A stretch of DNA of 56,960 nucleotides from an uncultured Bacteroidales bacterium (GCA_902798615.1 CADBXL010000047.1:1-56960), one strand, 5' to 3'; shown: positions 8,307-17,553, numbered from the stretch's first letter. Notes: a model not told the origin generated them from the sequence alone. Numbers and translations are program-made.

Positions 8307-8409
8307 CGTGATTGGCGAGCGCTGAAAAGCGCGACAACTAAAAGGGCAGTCCGATAGGGCTGTTACCAAAGGTGGACGTGATTTAGGGAGCGCTGTAAGT
8401 GCGACACCT
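8307..8409 (+). repeat. Two REP-like palindromic units
   Basis: Units at 8307-8339 and 8377-8409 share the layout CGTGATT - hairpin (GCGCT/AGCGC or GCGCT/AGTGC) - GCGACA. A third unit lies inverted at 8889-8919 with stem GGTC/GACC. Two more are at 42161-42193 and 42204-42230. This is the arrangement expected for REP sequences that accompany a RAYT transposase. Confidence 0.65.
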
Positions 8410-8960
8410 GAAAACCTTAAACAAAAAAGCTATGCCACAATCATTAGTCAAGAACAATATCCATCTTGTTTTTTCAACAAAGAACAGGGAAAACATGATA
8501 CGTGTTGAGGACTATGTGGAATTGCGTGCTTATCTTATCGGGGTGTTATCGGAATTTTGCTGTTATCTTGAGGAATTAGGAGGTACGGAGAACCATATCC
8601 ACCTTCTGTTTGTTCTCAATAAGAAACTCTCGATATCAGAGGTTGTGGGAAAGATAAAGGCGAACACAAGCAGATGGTTTCATAAACGATATGGCAAGGT
8701 GTTCTCTTGACAATCTGGGTATGGGGCATTTAGCGTTAGCCAGTCGAAGGTGGAGGTGGTTAGGAATTACATCAGAAACCAGATAGAGCATCATCGGGTT
8801 AAGGGATTTGAGGAGGAGTTTCGTGAATTTCTTAAGGCCTACGATATAGAGTGGGATGAAAAGTATGTATGGGATTAGTTAGGTTTATAGGTGTCGGTCC
8901 TTCAGACCTCATTCTCCCTATATCCCTAAATATAACAGCCCTATCGGACTGCCCTTTTAG
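8338..8960. mobile_element. RAYT element bounded by perfect 28-bp inverted repeats
   Basis: Perfect inverted repeats of 28 bp at 8338-8365 and 8933-8960 (beginning CTAAAAGGGCAGTCCG) enclose the Y1-transposase gene. The same arms, slightly diverged, bound the 153-bp non-coding element at 42122-42274. Whether the whole unit is mobile or only its REP ends are spread is not decided by the sequence. Confidence 0.7.
8432..8878 (+). pseudogene. REP-associated tyrosine transposase (Y1/IS200-like) with in-frame stop
   Basis: The reading frame from ATG 8432 encodes NNIHLVFSTKNREN and GGTENHIHLLFVL, which holds the HUH-type His-x-His of Y1 transposases. A TGA at 8708-8710 interrupts it; a Trp codon (TGG) is expected there, because the frame afterwards continues QSGYGAFSVSQSKVEVVRNYI...HH to a TAG at 8876-8878 and contains the family's C-terminal YIRNQIEHH segment. 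Full length would be about 148 residues, normal for this family. The single change makes the transposase probably inactive, unless read through. It is flanked by REP-like units and by 28-bp inverted repeats. Confidence 0.8.
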
Positions 8961-9029
8961 GTGTTACCCCCTTGGGGTTCTCAAATCATGAGTAAAAAAC
9001 TTAAATTGTTAACCATTAATATAGACAAT

Positions 9030-10703
9030 ATGATAAAACAAGTAAAAATCCGTTGTAAGAATTCCGGTCAGACCATAATGGTCGATGTGGGGAGTAGTCT
9101 TGCTGAGATATATGAGATACTTACTAAGGAGCATTCACTCAATCTTGTCACAGATCCTGTATGCGCCAAGGTGAACAACAAGACTGAGGGATTGAATTTC
9201 CGTGTGTATAATGCCAAGACGATAGAGTATATGGATATTACGTCATCCACAGGATCGCGAGTATATACCCGTACCCTTTTCCTTGTGCTGTGTAAGGCTA
9301 TTCACGACCTCTATCCTGACGGAAGTGTGGTAATCGACATCCCTGTGAGCAACGGCTTTTTCTGTGACTTGAAGATTGGCCGTGAGGTGACACCTGATGA
9401 TGCGTCTGCTCTTCGTGAGAGGATGCATGAGATAATCAACGCAGGACTACCGATAGAGCGTCACGAGTGCCTGACCGAAGAGGCGATAGAGATGTTTGAG
9501 AAGTTAGGTGAGCATACCAAGGTGGATCTTCTGAAGACGACTGGTAAGATTTACACAATCTATTACGAGTTGGATGGATATAAGGATTATTATTATGGCT
9601 CGATGATGACCAACACGAATCAGTTGTTTCTCTTCGGACTTGAACCTTACTATGACGGTCTGCTTCTCAGAATTCCATCGATTGATGATCCGTCTAAGTA
9701 CGGCCCGTTTGTTCGTCAGGATAAGATGTTCGATATATTCCGTGAACATCACCAATGGCAGAATATTCTCGGTATCAGTACGATAGGCACTCTCAATAAG
9801 GCGATAATGTTAGGGCATTCGGCAGAACTGATAAATCTTTCCGAGGCTCTTCAGGAGAAGAAGATAAGTCGTATTGCTGATGAGATTGCCTCTCGTAGAG
9901 GTGTCAAACTCGTTCTTATCGCAGGTCCTTCTTCTTCTGGAAAGACAACCACTTGCAAGCGATTGAGCATACAATTGCTGACTAATAGTATTCACCCGAT
10001 AGGCATATCCCTTGATGACTATTTCCTTGACAGGGAGAAGACTCCGAAGGACGAGAAGGGCGACTACGATTTTGAATCAATACATGCCCTTAACCTTGAA
10101 CTTTTTAACCAACAACTTGAGGCTCTCTTCAAGGGTGAGGAGGTGGAACTTCCTCGTTATGATTTCCCTACTGGCAAGAGCGTGAAGAGTGGCAAGAAAC
10201 TTCGTATGAAGCCAAACGATGTGCTTGTTATTGAAGGTATTCATGCGCTTAATCCTGAACTTACGGCTAATATTCCGCAGGAGTATATCTATCGTGTATA
10301 TGCTTCGGCTCTCACAACAGTTCTTCTCGATAATCACAACTATATCCCGACAACAGATAACCGTCTGTTACGCAGAATAATACGCGATTATAAGTATCGT
10401 GGATGTTCTGCTCAGGAAACCATTCGCAGATGGCCAAGTGTAAGGGCTGGAGAGAACAAGTGGATTTTCCCTTATCAGGAGAATGCGGATGCTATGTTCA
10501 ATACGGCTATGCTCTTTGAGCTTGCGGTTATCAAGACACAGGCAGAACCGCTTCTTGAACAGGTTCCAGAGTCGGCTGACGAGTATAACGAGGCATACAG
10601 ATTGCTGAAGTTCCTCAAGTATATCAAGCCACTCTCAGAGAGCCAGATACCTCCAGCAAGTCTGTTGCGAGAGTTCCTCGGAGGCAGTTCTTTCGTTTAC
10701 TAA
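9030..10703 (+). CDS. Nucleoside kinase (uridine kinase/PRK-type P-loop)
   Basis: ATP-dependent kinase of the uridine kinase/phosphoribulokinase fold fused to an N-terminal TGS/ThrRS-like region, as in the large (about 550 residues) nucleoside kinases of Bacteroidetes. The P-loop GPSSSGKTTT is at about residue 295, followed by the ISLDDYF and PRYDFPTG motifs and VIEGIHALNPEL. The start is placed at ATG 9030 (MIKQVKIRCKN); longer readings from ATG 8988 or GTG 8961 would begin inside or next to the RAYT arm and are less likely. Substrate in these proteins is generally uridine/cytidine, inferred from family only. It is transcribed rightward and ends at the terminator in the 10725 repeat copy. 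Confidence 0.85.
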   Translation: MIKQVKIRCKNSGQTIMVDVGSSLAEIYEILTKEHSLNLVTDPVCAKVNNKTEGLNFRVYNAKTIEYMDITSSTGSRVYTRTLFLVLCKAIHDLYPDGSVVIDIPVSNGFFCDLKIGREVTPDDASALRERMHEIINAGLPIERHECLTEEAIEMFEKLGEHTKVDLLKTTGKIYTIYYELDGYKDYYYGSMMTNTNQLFLFGLEPYYDGLLLRIPSIDDPSKYGPFVRQDKMFDIFREHHQWQNILGISTIGTLNKAIMLGHSAELINLSEALQEKKISRIADEIASRRGVKLVLIAGPSSSGKTTTCKRLSIQLLTNSIHPIGISLDDYFLDREKTPKDEKGDYDFESIHALNLELFNQQLEALFKGEEVELPRYDFPTGKSVKSGKKLRMKPNDVLVIEGIHALNPELTANIPQEYIYRVYASALTTVLLDNHNYIPTTDNRLLRRIIRDYKYRGCSAQETIRRWPSVRAGENKWIFPYQENADAMFNTAMLFELAVIKTQAEPLLEQVPESADEYNEAYRLLKFLKYIKPLSESQIPPASLLREFLGGSSFVY

Positions 10704-10724
10704 ACGAATAAACTTGATAAAAAA

Positions 10725-10900
10725 GAAACGGATTTATCCGATTTATCTGATGTTAATTGCAGACACATTATTGCGATAGCTGTCAGAAAAATCAGATAAA
10801 TCCGTTTCCTTTTTTGGGTCGGACTTACCTATTATTTGGTATATTCTGGTAAAAAATGTTGAAACATTTTGCTATTCGGGAAAAAAGTTGTAATTTTGCA
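10725..10900 (+). repeat. 176-bp terminator+promoter duplication, copy 1
   Basis: It begins with arms GAAACGGATTTATC (10725-10738) and GATAAATCCGTTTC (10795-10808) followed by CTTTTTT, a terminator for the kinase gene, and ends with the -7 box TAATTTTGC (10891-10899) that drives the toxin-antitoxin genes. It matches 11928-12103 over exactly 176 bp with six differences, all in the first half. Confidence 0.9.
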
Positions 10901-10926
10901 ATTGTAACCATATAAGCGTGGCAGAT

Positions 10927-11091
10927 ATGACAGAAAAAATGACTTCAGAAAATGCTTGGTTTCTTAAGGAAATGATGACAAAGAGCGATAAGGACTTTGC
11001 CGAGAACAAGACATATACACATAGTCAGGTTAAGGATATGCTGAAGGCTCGCAGACATGAAAATAAGATGGTCACAACATGCATACAATAG
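10927..11091 (+). CDS. Small antitoxin-like protein
   Basis: A 54-residue, largely helical, charged protein starting at ATG 10927, 27 bases after the -7 box of the duplicated promoter. It ends at TAG 11089-11091 and overlaps the start of the RelE/ParE-like toxin gene by 35 bases, the usual antitoxin-first arrangement with translational coupling. No named antitoxin family can be recognised by eye; the role is inferred from size and position. Confidence 0.6.
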   Translation: MTEKMTSENAWFLKEMMTKSDKDFAENKTYTHSQVKDMLKARRHENKMVTTCIQ

Positions 11092-11371
11092 TCTGACGGA
11101 TGTCTTGGATTATAGCTTTGAGACATTCGGCTTTCTTCAACAAGTGGCAATAGAGGAAATAATATTGACCTCAATTGAGAAACTTGCTGAATTTCCAACT
11201 ATGTGCCCTGTAATTCCAGAGATAAGCAATAACGTGAGGGAGTATCGTAAGCTTGTTGTCTCTAAAGAGATTTCTGTCATATATTGGCTTGAAGATGAAT
11301 ATGTTAATGTGTCTTTTATTTGGGATACGCGTCGTTCTCTTCATCATATATACAACATCTTCAAGGATTAA
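11057..11371 (+). CDS. RelE/ParE-family toxin
   Basis: A 104-residue protein beginning MKIRWSQHAYNSLTDVLDY, the typical ParE/RelE N-terminal strand-helix, with the later patterns IPEISNNVREYRKLVV and VNVSFIWDTRR matching the core and C-terminal strand of the fold. RelE toxins cleave ribosome-bound mRNA and ParE toxins poison gyrase; which applies cannot be read from the sequence. The gene overlaps the upstream antitoxin. The pair lies between duplicated copies of the metK promoter segment, suggesting recent insertion. Confidence 0.8.
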   Translation: MKIRWSQHAYNSLTDVLDYSFETFGFLQQVAIEEIILTSIEKLAEFPTMCPVIPEISNNVREYRKLVVSKEISVIYWLEDEYVNVSFIWDTRRSLHHIYNIFKD

Positions 11372-11432
11372 TGGATTCATCAAAAAGTATAAATTTGAGG
11401 AGTCTTTTTTATGAGTTCTTTAGATTTTATAA

Positions 11433-11885
11433 ATGAAAAATAGCAGGAAAGTAGTCAAGACATCTGTTTTCCCAGCTTCAAAAGAAGAAGTGTTTGGCAA
11501 ATTACAAAAGCTTAGACTTTTGCAATATATAGCAAAGCCATACGCAACGTTTACTCCTATAGGGGAACATATATCTGTATGGAAAGCAGGTACAAGTTCG
11601 GAATATAAGCTCAGACTTTTCGGCGTCATTCCTTTTGGAACGCATAAGATCAACGTGATATCTTTTGATATAGACAATGGGATATATACGCATGAAGGGA
11701 ATGAGCATGTTCCTGTATGGAATCATAGGATTGAGCTAAAAGAAGTAGATGATAAACAATGTCTTTACTCGGATATCGTTGAGATAGATGCAGGTTGGAA
11801 GACATTGTTTGTCTATCTTTGGGCAAAGTGTTTTTATGCCCATAGACAAAGAAGATGGATTAAGCTCTTGAAGAGCAATAAGTAA
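11433..11885 (+). CDS. SRPBCC (START/Bet v1-like) domain protein
   Basis: A 150-residue protein whose start (VVKTSVFPASKEEVFGKLQKL) matches the first strand and helix of SRPBCC hydrophobic-ligand-binding domains, and whose C-terminal long helix (WKTLFVYLWAKCFYAHRQRRW) fits the closing helix. No signal peptide, so probably cytoplasmic. It lies 61 bases after the toxin gene on the same strand and before the second 176-bp repeat copy, so it may be part of the same inserted cassette. The ligand is unknown. Confidence 0.6.
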   Translation: MKNSRKVVKTSVFPASKEEVFGKLQKLRLLQYIAKPYATFTPIGEHISVWKAGTSSEYKLRLFGVIPFGTHKINVISFDIDNGIYTHEGNEHVPVWNHRIELKEVDDKQCLYSDIVEIDAGWKTLFVYLWAKCFYAHRQRRWIKLLKSNK

Positions 11886-11927
11886 TAGCAAGGCTCTTAT
11901 GTGACATTGAGAGCTTATAAAGAAAAG

Positions 11928-12103
11928 GAAACGGATTTATCCGATTTATCTGATGTTTATTGCAGACACATTATTGCGCTAGCTATCAGAAAAATTAGAT
12001 AAATCCGTTTCCTTTTTTTTGTCGGACTTACCTATTATTTGGTATATTCTGGTAAAAAATGTTGAAACATTTTGCTATTCGGGAAAAAAGTTGTAATTTT
12101 GCA
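11928..12103 (+). repeat. 176-bp terminator+promoter duplication, copy 2 (metK promoter)
   Basis: Second copy of the segment at 10725-10900. The hairpin arms at 11928-11941 and 11998-12011 with a following T run end the cassette transcript, and TAATTTTGC at 12094-12102 is the promoter of metK. The last roughly 85 bases are identical to copy 1. Confidence 0.9.
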
Positions 12104-12131
12104 CCCTAAAATTAAAAAGGTACAAAATAAT

Positions 12132-13457
12132 ATGTCATATCTATTCTCTTCAGAATCAGTTTCAGAAGGCCACCCAGATAAGGTGTCCGATCAGATTAGT
12201 GATGCTCTCCTTGACCAGTTCCTTGCATACGACGAGAATGCACGTTGCGCTATCGAGTCATTCTGCACAACAGGACAGGTGTGTATTATGGGTGAGGTGT
12301 CATCTACTGAGTATATCGACCTTCAGGCAATAGCTCGCCGTACAATCAACAATATTGGCTATACCAAGGCGGAGTATATGTTTGATGGTAATTCTTGCGG
12401 CATACTTACGGCTATCCACGAGCAGAGTGGAGATATCAACCGTGGTGTGGACCGTAAGAAGGCAGCCCTTACTGATGCTGAGCGTCAGGAGATGGAGGAT
12501 AATCAAGGTGCAGGCGACCAGGGTATGATGTTCGGCTATGCTGTAAACGAGACTGACAACTATATGCCTATCAGTCTTGAACTTAGCCACATGCTCGTGA
12601 AGACTCTTGCAGATATCCGTCGTGAGGGAGAAGTTATGACATATCTCCGTCCAGACTCAAAGTCACAGGTAACAGTTGAGTATAGCGACGAGGGTATTCC
12701 ACAGCGTATTGACACAATCGTTGTCTCCACCCAGCATGATGAATTCATCAAGCCGGGAGTTCCAAGCATCACAACTCAGGATGATGCCGACAAGCTGATG
12801 CTTGCAAAGATTCGTGAGGATGTAATCAATATCCTTATCCCTCGTGTCAAGGCACAGATTACCTCAGAGAAGGTTCTTGCCCTCTTCAACGACAATATCA
12901 CATATCATGTGAACCCAACAGGTAAGTTCGTTATCGGAGGTCCTCACGGAGATACTGGTCTTACAGGTCGTAAGATTATTGTTGATACCTACGGAGGTAA
13001 GGGGGCTCATGGTGGTGGCGCTTTCTCAGGAAAGGATTCATCAAAGGTTGACCGTTCTGCCGCTTATGCTGCTCGCTATATTGCCAAGAACATGGTAGCT
13101 GCTGGTGTGGCAGACGAGATGCTTGTTCAGGTTGCATACGCAATTGGTGTGGCAGAGCCTGTTAGCGTGTATGTGAATACATACGGTCGTTCAAACGTGA
13201 AGATGAGCGATGGCGAGATTGCTGCAAAGATAAAGGAGATGTTCGACCTTCGTCCGAAGGCAATAGAACGTCAGCTGAAACTTCGTCAACCAATGTATCT
13301 TGAGACGGCCGCATACGGTCACATGGGTAGAAAGAACGAGGTGGTGAAGAAGACATTCACAAGCCTCTATCATGAGACGAAGGAGATTGAGGTTGAGCTC
13401 TTCACATGGGAGAAGCTTGACAAGGTAGAGGATATCAAGAAGGCATTTTGCATTTAA
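12132..13457 (+). CDS. metK: S-adenosylmethionine synthetase
   Basis: Makes S-adenosylmethionine from ATP and methionine in the cytoplasm. Signature motifs are present: [13 protein letters not shown] near the N-terminus, [12 protein letters not shown] in the middle and [16 protein letters not shown] in the C-terminal half. The 441-residue length is normal for Bacteroidetes MetK. The start is the ATG at 12132 ([17 protein letters not shown]), about 30 bases after the -7 box; the upstream TTG frame lies inside the promoter. The short leader leaves no room for a SAM riboswitch. The next gene overlaps or closely follows the stop. Confidence 0.97.
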   Translation: MSYLFSSESVSEGHPDKVSDQISDALLDQFLAYDENARCAIESFCTTGQVCIMGEVSSTEYIDLQAIARRTINNIGYTKAEYMFDGNSCGILTAIHEQSGDINRGVDRKKAALTDAERQEMEDNQGAGDQGMMFGYAVNETDNYMPISLELSHMLVKTLADIRREGEVMTYLRPDSKSQVTVEYSDEGIPQRIDTIVVSTQHDEFIKPGVPSITTQDDADKLMLAKIREDVINILIPRVKAQITSEKVLALFNDNITYHVNPTGKFVIGGPHGDTGLTGRKIIVDTYGGKGAHGGGAFSGKDSSKVDRSAAYAARYIAKNMVAAGVADEMLVQVAYAIGVAEPVSVYVNTYGRSNVKMSDGEIAAKIKEMFDLRPKAIERQLKLRQPMYLETAAYGHMGRKNEVVKKTFTSLYHETKEIEVELFTWEKLDKVEDIKKAFCI

Positions 13458-13510
13458 GCGATTCAATACAGACACAGCATGCTGTTTCTTCTGTAGAGGA
13501 AAATGGTGAG

Positions 13511-14485
13511 ATGCTGCTGAAGGACAGTACGGTTGGTAAGTTTCGTCATCCGTATCAGATTCTCCGTACCTTGCCAAAGGATGCTACTCCTGCCCAGCAG
13601 GATTCGGCTATTCAGGCAGCATTCCATCCCGGGGAGATACATTATTCCTCTCGTCCTGATACCCTCCGTCTTCCTGGAGAGCCATTGGGTAAGAGTGTGT
13701 ATGAGGTCTCTATTCCGCAATATTATAAGGAGACGTATTTCACGAGCGACTCGCTTATGCATCCTGAGATAAATGGAGGTAGAATGGGTATTGCTGGTGA
13801 TCCTATCCCTTATCTGGTATCTAATGACAGTTTGATGACGAGCGTTCTGCTCGCTTTCTTCATCCTAACGATATTGGTGGTATCGCGCTCTATGCGTTTC
13901 ATTATATACCAGTTGAAGAGCTTTGTATATCCGGGAAGTTCCTTTGACTCTATCGAGTATAAGGAGACTGCGGGAGAGGTGAACTACCAGTTCTTCTTGT
14001 GTTTCCAGACAGGGGTGTTGTTGTCGCTCTCATGTTTCTATTGTCTGGTAGATACTACGACGGAGACATACACCATAGGAACGTATCAATTACTGGGACT
14101 TTTCTTGCTCTCTGTATTCGGGATTTTTCTTCTGAAGGAACTGTTCTATGTATGGGCAAACTGGACTTTCTTTTCTGCTCATCAGATAGGAGAGTCGGTA
14201 AGAACGAGATTGTTCCTTACATCTTTCGAAGGGGTGCTGTTATTGCCAGTAGTTTTGGTCTATACATTCTTTGCTTTGCCGACCAAAATACTGTTAATTT
14301 CTACCGTTTTGGTAATTATTTTTATCAAATTATTATCATTTTATAAGGTTTATCGCATCTTTTTTCAAAGGAAAGCGTATTTTTTGCAGTTTTTTTTGTA
14401 CTTTTGCACCCTCGAAATCGTACCTCTTGCTATATTGGGGGGAGTTTTAATGCTCATAGATAAATTACTGAAGGTAACATATTAA
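13511..14485 (+). CDS. DUF4271 membrane protein
   Basis: A Bacteroidetes-specific inner-membrane protein of unknown function. The N-terminal part is soluble (HPYQILRTLPKDATPAQQDSAIQAAFHPGEIHYS) and is followed by about five to six hydrophobic segments from the middle to the end (for example SVLLAFFILTILVV and LLGLFLLSVFGIFLL). The start is uncertain: ATG 13511 is annotated, but a coding-like stretch ([18 protein letters not shown]) runs in frame back to a TTG at 13448 that overlaps the metK stop by 10 bases. The gene stands directly before hemD, 23 bases away, a pairing consistent with co-transcription. Confidence 0.8.
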   Translation: MLLKDSTVGKFRHPYQILRTLPKDATPAQQDSAIQAAFHPGEIHYSSRPDTLRLPGEPLGKSVYEVSIPQYYKETYFTSDSLMHPEINGGRMGIAGDPIPYLVSNDSLMTSVLLAFFILTILVVSRSMRFIIYQLKSFVYPGSSFDSIEYKETAGEVNYQFFLCFQTGVLLSLSCFYCLVDTTTETYTIGTYQLLGLFLLSVFGIFLLKELFYVWANWTFFSAHQIGESVRTRLFLTSFEGVLLLPVVLVYTFFALPTKILLISTVLVIIFIKLLSFYKVYRIFFQRKAYFLQFFLYFCTLEIVPLAILGGVLMLIDKLLKVTY

Positions 14486-14508
14486 ACAAATTTTCAATAA
14501 AAAAAGAA

Positions 14509-15258
14509 ATGGTAAAGAAGATTCTGATATCACAACCAAAGCCGGCAAGCGACAAGTCTCCGTACTATGATATTGCCGAGGACTTTGATGTGGAACTGGT
14601 CTTTCGTCCGTTCATCAAGGTGGAAGGGATATCAACACGCGAGTTCCGTGACCAGAGGGTCAATATTGCAGACTATACTGCTATTGTATTCACTTCCCGC
14701 CACGCTATAGACAACTTCTTCAAGCTTGCGAAGGAAACACGTGTCACCATTCCTGAGGATCTCAAGTATTTCTGCGTGACAGAGACAATAGCTCTCTATA
14801 TTCAAAAGTATGTGCAGTATCGCAAGCGTAAGGTGTTCTTCGGTACAACAGGTAAGATTGACGATTTGCTTCCTGCAATGGTAAAGCATAAGAACGAGAA
14901 GTATCTCGTACCATTGAGCGATGTTGCTAACGATACTGTTACCAAGCTTCTTGACTCAAAGGAACTCGACCATAAGGAATGCTATATGTACCGTACTGTT
15001 AGCAATAACTTTACGGAAGAGGAAATAGCAAACTTCGACTATGATATGCTCGTGTTCTTCTCTCCTGCTGGTTTGAAGTCACTACACGAGAACTTCCCAA
15101 ATATGAAGCCAGGTGAGGTTAAGATTGCAGCTTTCGGTCCTGCAACTGCCAAGGCTGTAAGGGATCTCGGTCTCACGCTCGACCTTGAGGCTCCTACGGA
15201 GAAGTACCCATCTATGACAGGTGCTCTTCGCAGGTATCTTATAGATAATGAGGAATAA
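14509..15258 (+). CDS. hemD: Uroporphyrinogen-III synthase
   Basis: HemD-type two-domain protein of 249 residues that would cyclise hydroxymethylbilane to uroporphyrinogen III in tetrapyrrole synthesis. The family is recognised by IVFTSRHAIDNFF in the first domain and LVFFSPAGLKSLHENFP...KIAAFGPATAKAVRDLGL in the second, the usual diffuse HemD pattern. No other haem synthesis gene is in the window. It overlaps rnpA by 11 bases, indicating one transcript DUF4271-hemD-rnpA-yidD. Confidence 0.85.
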   Translation: MVKKILISQPKPASDKSPYYDIAEDFDVELVFRPFIKVEGISTREFRDQRVNIADYTAIVFTSRHAIDNFFKLAKETRVTIPEDLKYFCVTETIALYIQKYVQYRKRKVFFGTTGKIDDLLPAMVKHKNEKYLVPLSDVANDTVTKLLDSKELDHKECYMYRTVSNNFTEEEIANFDYDMLVFFSPAGLKSLHENFPNMKPGEVKIAAFGPATAKAVRDLGLTLDLEAPTEKYPSMTGALRRYLIDNEE

Positions 15259-15667
15259 CTTTTCGTTTCCAAAGAAGGAGAAGTTGGTGAGCCGTAAACT
15301 CATTGACCGTCTCTTCGTCGGAGGTGGAAGCAAATCAATGTCCTGCTTCCCTCTCCGTCTTGTCTTTATGGTACTTGACCATAATGACGAGGCTTTGGAA
15401 AACAACGGAAGTTATTCAGAGGAGGCTGATGCTCAGATGCTTATCTCTGTTCCCAAGAGATGCTTTAAGCATGCCGTTGACCGTAATAGGGTAAAGCGAC
15501 AGGTAAGGGAGGCATTTAGGCGTCATCGTGACTTGTATGAGATTCCTGAGGGAAAATACCTCGCAATGGCATTCATCTGGCTTGACCATCAGCATCATGA
15601 TTCCGCAGAGGTAGAGGAAAAGGTTGCAAATCTCCTGCGAAGATTAGGAGAAAAACTTGCAAGATGA
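15248..15667 (+). CDS. rnpA: Ribonuclease P protein component
   Basis: The protein subunit that supports RNase P RNA in tRNA 5' maturation. The RNR motif is clear: [16 protein letters not shown], and the N-terminus ([17 protein letters not shown]) is typical. The 139-residue length is slightly long because of an acidic insert near [19 protein letters not shown], as in other Bacteroidetes. It overlaps hemD upstream and the yidD start downstream (ATGA at 15664-15667). Confidence 0.95.
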   Translation: MRNNFSFPKKEKLVSRKLIDRLFVGGGSKSMSCFPLRLVFMVLDHNDEALENNGSYSEEADAQMLISVPKRCFKHAVDRNRVKRQVREAFRRHRDLYEIPEGKYLAMAFIWLDHQHHDSAEVEEKVANLLRRLGEKLAR

Positions 15668-15885
15668 GAAAGATAATCACGTCCCTGCTCCTTGCACCTA
15701 TATGGGTGTATCAGCATCTCATAAGCCCTTATACTCCGTCTTCGTGCAGGTTCACTCCCACGTGCTCTGAGTATATGCGTCAGGCTATTGTGAAGCATGG
15801 TCCTATCAAAGGATTGTGGCTCGGAACAAAACGCTTGCTCAGATGCCATCCTTGGGGAGGTTCGGGATATGATCCTGTTCCCTAA
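15664..15885 (+). CDS. yidD: Membrane protein insertion efficiency factor
   Basis: A 73-residue YidD protein, which assists YidC-dependent insertion at the inner membrane. Diagnostic sequence: [26 protein letters not shown] with the paired cysteines, then [24 protein letters not shown]. The start ATG overlaps the rnpA stop, the conserved rnpA-yidD order. Confidence 0.95.
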   Translation: MRKIITSLLLAPIWVYQHLISPYTPSSCRFTPTCSEYMRQAIVKHGPIKGLWLGTKRLLRCHPWGGSGYDPVP

Positions 15886-15886
15886 T

Positions 15887-16031
15887 GCCCCTCACCTGTC
15901 ACGTTGTGACACCCTCTCCCCAAGGGGCGAGGGAAAAGTTACATTCTTCTCGTTATAGGCTTTAGATAAAGAAAATACTAACATCCCCCTCGCCCCTTGG
16001 GGAGAGGATGCCCACAGGGCAGGTGAGGGGC
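15887..16031. repeat. Long imperfect inverted repeat between yidD and tyrS
   Basis: The outer arms GCCCCTCACCTG (15887-15898) and CAGGTGAGGGGC (16020-16031) and inner arms around CCCTCTCCCCAAGGGGCGAGGG (about 15912-15933 with 15987-16007) fold into a long hairpin with an AT-rich centre. Related G/C-tract palindromes occur near 42391-42420, 52024-52078, 52161-52195 and 56516-56545. It has no coding capacity and may act as a terminator or be a dispersed non-autonomous repeat. Confidence 0.7.
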
Positions 16032-16048
16032 TATTATTTATATTTAAT

Positions 16049-17371
16049 ATGAAAAATTTCATTGAAGAACTCAAATGGCGCGGTATGCTCGCACAGGTTA
16101 TGCCGGGTGCAGAAGAACTTCTCCAGAAGGAGATGGTAACTGCATATCTTGGTACAGACCCTACCGCTGATTCTCTCCATATAGGCCACCTCTGTGGCAT
16201 TATGATGCTCCGTCACCTTCAGCGTTGCGGACACAAGCCTATCATTCTCGTTGGTGGTGCAACAGGTATGATTGGTGACCCTTCAGGAAAGTCACAGGAG
16301 CGTAACCTCCTTGATGCAGAGACTCTCTATCACAATCAAGAGTGTATCAAGAAGCAGGTGTCTAAGTTCCTTGATTTCGAGGCTGAAGGTCCTAATGCTG
16401 CCGAGATGGTTAACAACTACGACTGGATGAAGGACTTTACTTTCCTTGATTTCGCCCGTACTGTTGGTAAGCACATCACAGTAAACTATATGATGGCTAA
16501 GGATTCTGTTCAGAAGCGTCTCAACGGTGAGGCTCGTGACGGACTTTCTTTCACAGAGTTCACATACCAGCTTCTTCAGGGTTATGACTTCCTCCACCTC
16601 TACCAGACAAAGAACTGTAAGATGCAGCTCGGTGGTAATGACCAGTGGGGTAACATGACAACTGGTACAGAGCTTATCCGTCGTACCCTCGGTAATGATC
16701 AGGAGGCTTACGCTCTTACTTGTCCGCTTATCACAAAGGCTGACGGTAAGAAGTTCGGTAAGACTGAGTCTGGTAATATCTGGCTTGACCGCAAGCGCAC
16801 ATCTCCTTATAAGTTCTATCAGTTCTGGTTGAATGTGAGCGATGATGATGCAGAGAAGTATATCAAGATATTCACATCACTTGAGAAGGATGTTATTGAT
16901 TCTCTCATTGAGGAGCACAAGCAGGATCCAGGTCGTCGTGTACTCCAGAAGCGTCTTGCTCAGGAAGTAACAGTAATGGTTCACTCACAGGAAGATTATG
17001 ATATGGCAGTTGAGGCTTCTGGCATTCTCTTCGGCAAGAGCACAAAAGAGGGACTTGAGAAACTCGACGAGCAGACATTCCTCGATGTATTCGACGGTGT
17101 TCCTTCATTCACAATAGCAAAGGATCAGCTTGGTCAGGGCATTATTGAGGTTCTCACAGCTGTTGCACCTGTTTCTGAGGAGCAAAAAGACCAGGTTATC
17201 TTCCCTTCAAAGGGCGAGTGTCGTAAGATGATTCAGGGTGGTGGAGTGTCACTTAACAAGGAGAAGGTTAGCGACCTCAATCAGGTTGTAACAGAGTCTG
17301 ACCTCATCGACGGTAAGTATCTCCTTGCTCAGCGTGGCAAGAAAAATTACTACCTGATTACGGTAAAGTAA
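16049..17371 (+). CDS. tyrS: Tyrosyl-tRNA synthetase
   Basis: Class I aminoacyl-tRNA synthetase charging tRNA-Tyr. The HIGH motif is at 44-47 (HIGH in SLHIGHLCG) and the KMSKS equivalent is KFGKT at 235-239. The tyrosine-recognition pattern [10 protein letters not shown] lies between, and a C-terminal S4-like RNA-binding domain covers about 360-440 ([19 protein letters not shown]). Length 440 is normal. The start ATG 16049 follows the inverted repeat; no clear TTTGC promoter is seen directly upstream. Confidence 0.97.
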   Translation: MKNFIEELKWRGMLAQVMPGAEELLQKEMVTAYLGTDPTADSLHIGHLCGIMMLRHLQRCGHKPIILVGGATGMIGDPSGKSQERNLLDAETLYHNQECIKKQVSKFLDFEAEGPNAAEMVNNYDWMKDFTFLDFARTVGKHITVNYMMAKDSVQKRLNGEARDGLSFTEFTYQLLQGYDFLHLYQTKNCKMQLGGNDQWGNMTTGTELIRRTLGNDQEAYALTCPLITKADGKKFGKTESGNIWLDRKRTSPYKFYQFWLNVSDDDAEKYIKIFTSLEKDVIDSLIEEHKQDPGRRVLQKRLAQEVTVMVHSQEDYDMAVEASGILFGKSTKEGLEKLDEQTFLDVFDGVPSFTIAKDQLGQGIIEVLTAVAPVSEEQKDQVIFPSKGECRKMIQGGGVSLNKEKVSDLNQVVTESDLIDGKYLLAQRGKKNYYLITVK

Positions 17372-17414
17372 TAAAGAAAGTAGCGGAAAATTTGGTAATG
17401 TCGCAAAAAAACAT

Positions 17415-17423
17415 TACCTTTGC
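17415..17423 (+). promoter_or_regulatory. Promoter of tRNA-Gln
   Basis: TACCTTTGC, a perfect TAnnTTTGC box about 50 bases upstream of the tRNA. Confidence 0.7.
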
Positions 17424-17473
17424 ATCCGCAATTACCAAATTGTACATTGTACATAGTAAATAGCACGTAGCTC

Positions 17474-17544
17474 TGTCCCATGGTGTAATGGTAGCACAAC
17501 AGGTTTTGGTTCTGTTTGATAAGGTTCGAGTCCTTATGGGACAA
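17474..17544 (+). tRNA. tRNA-Gln (TTG)
   Basis: Acceptor arms TGTCCCA (17474-17480) and TGGGACA (17537-17543) pair fully. The anticodon stem ACAGG/TCTGT carries the loop TTTTGGT, giving anticodon TTG. The T-arm contains GTTCGAG. CCA is not encoded. Confidence 0.93.
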
Positions 17545-17553
17545 CGCTCGAAG

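Noticed and set aside
12104-12131. SAM riboswitch upstream of metK
   Set aside because: Only about 30 bases separate the promoter from the start codon, too short for a known SAM riboswitch.
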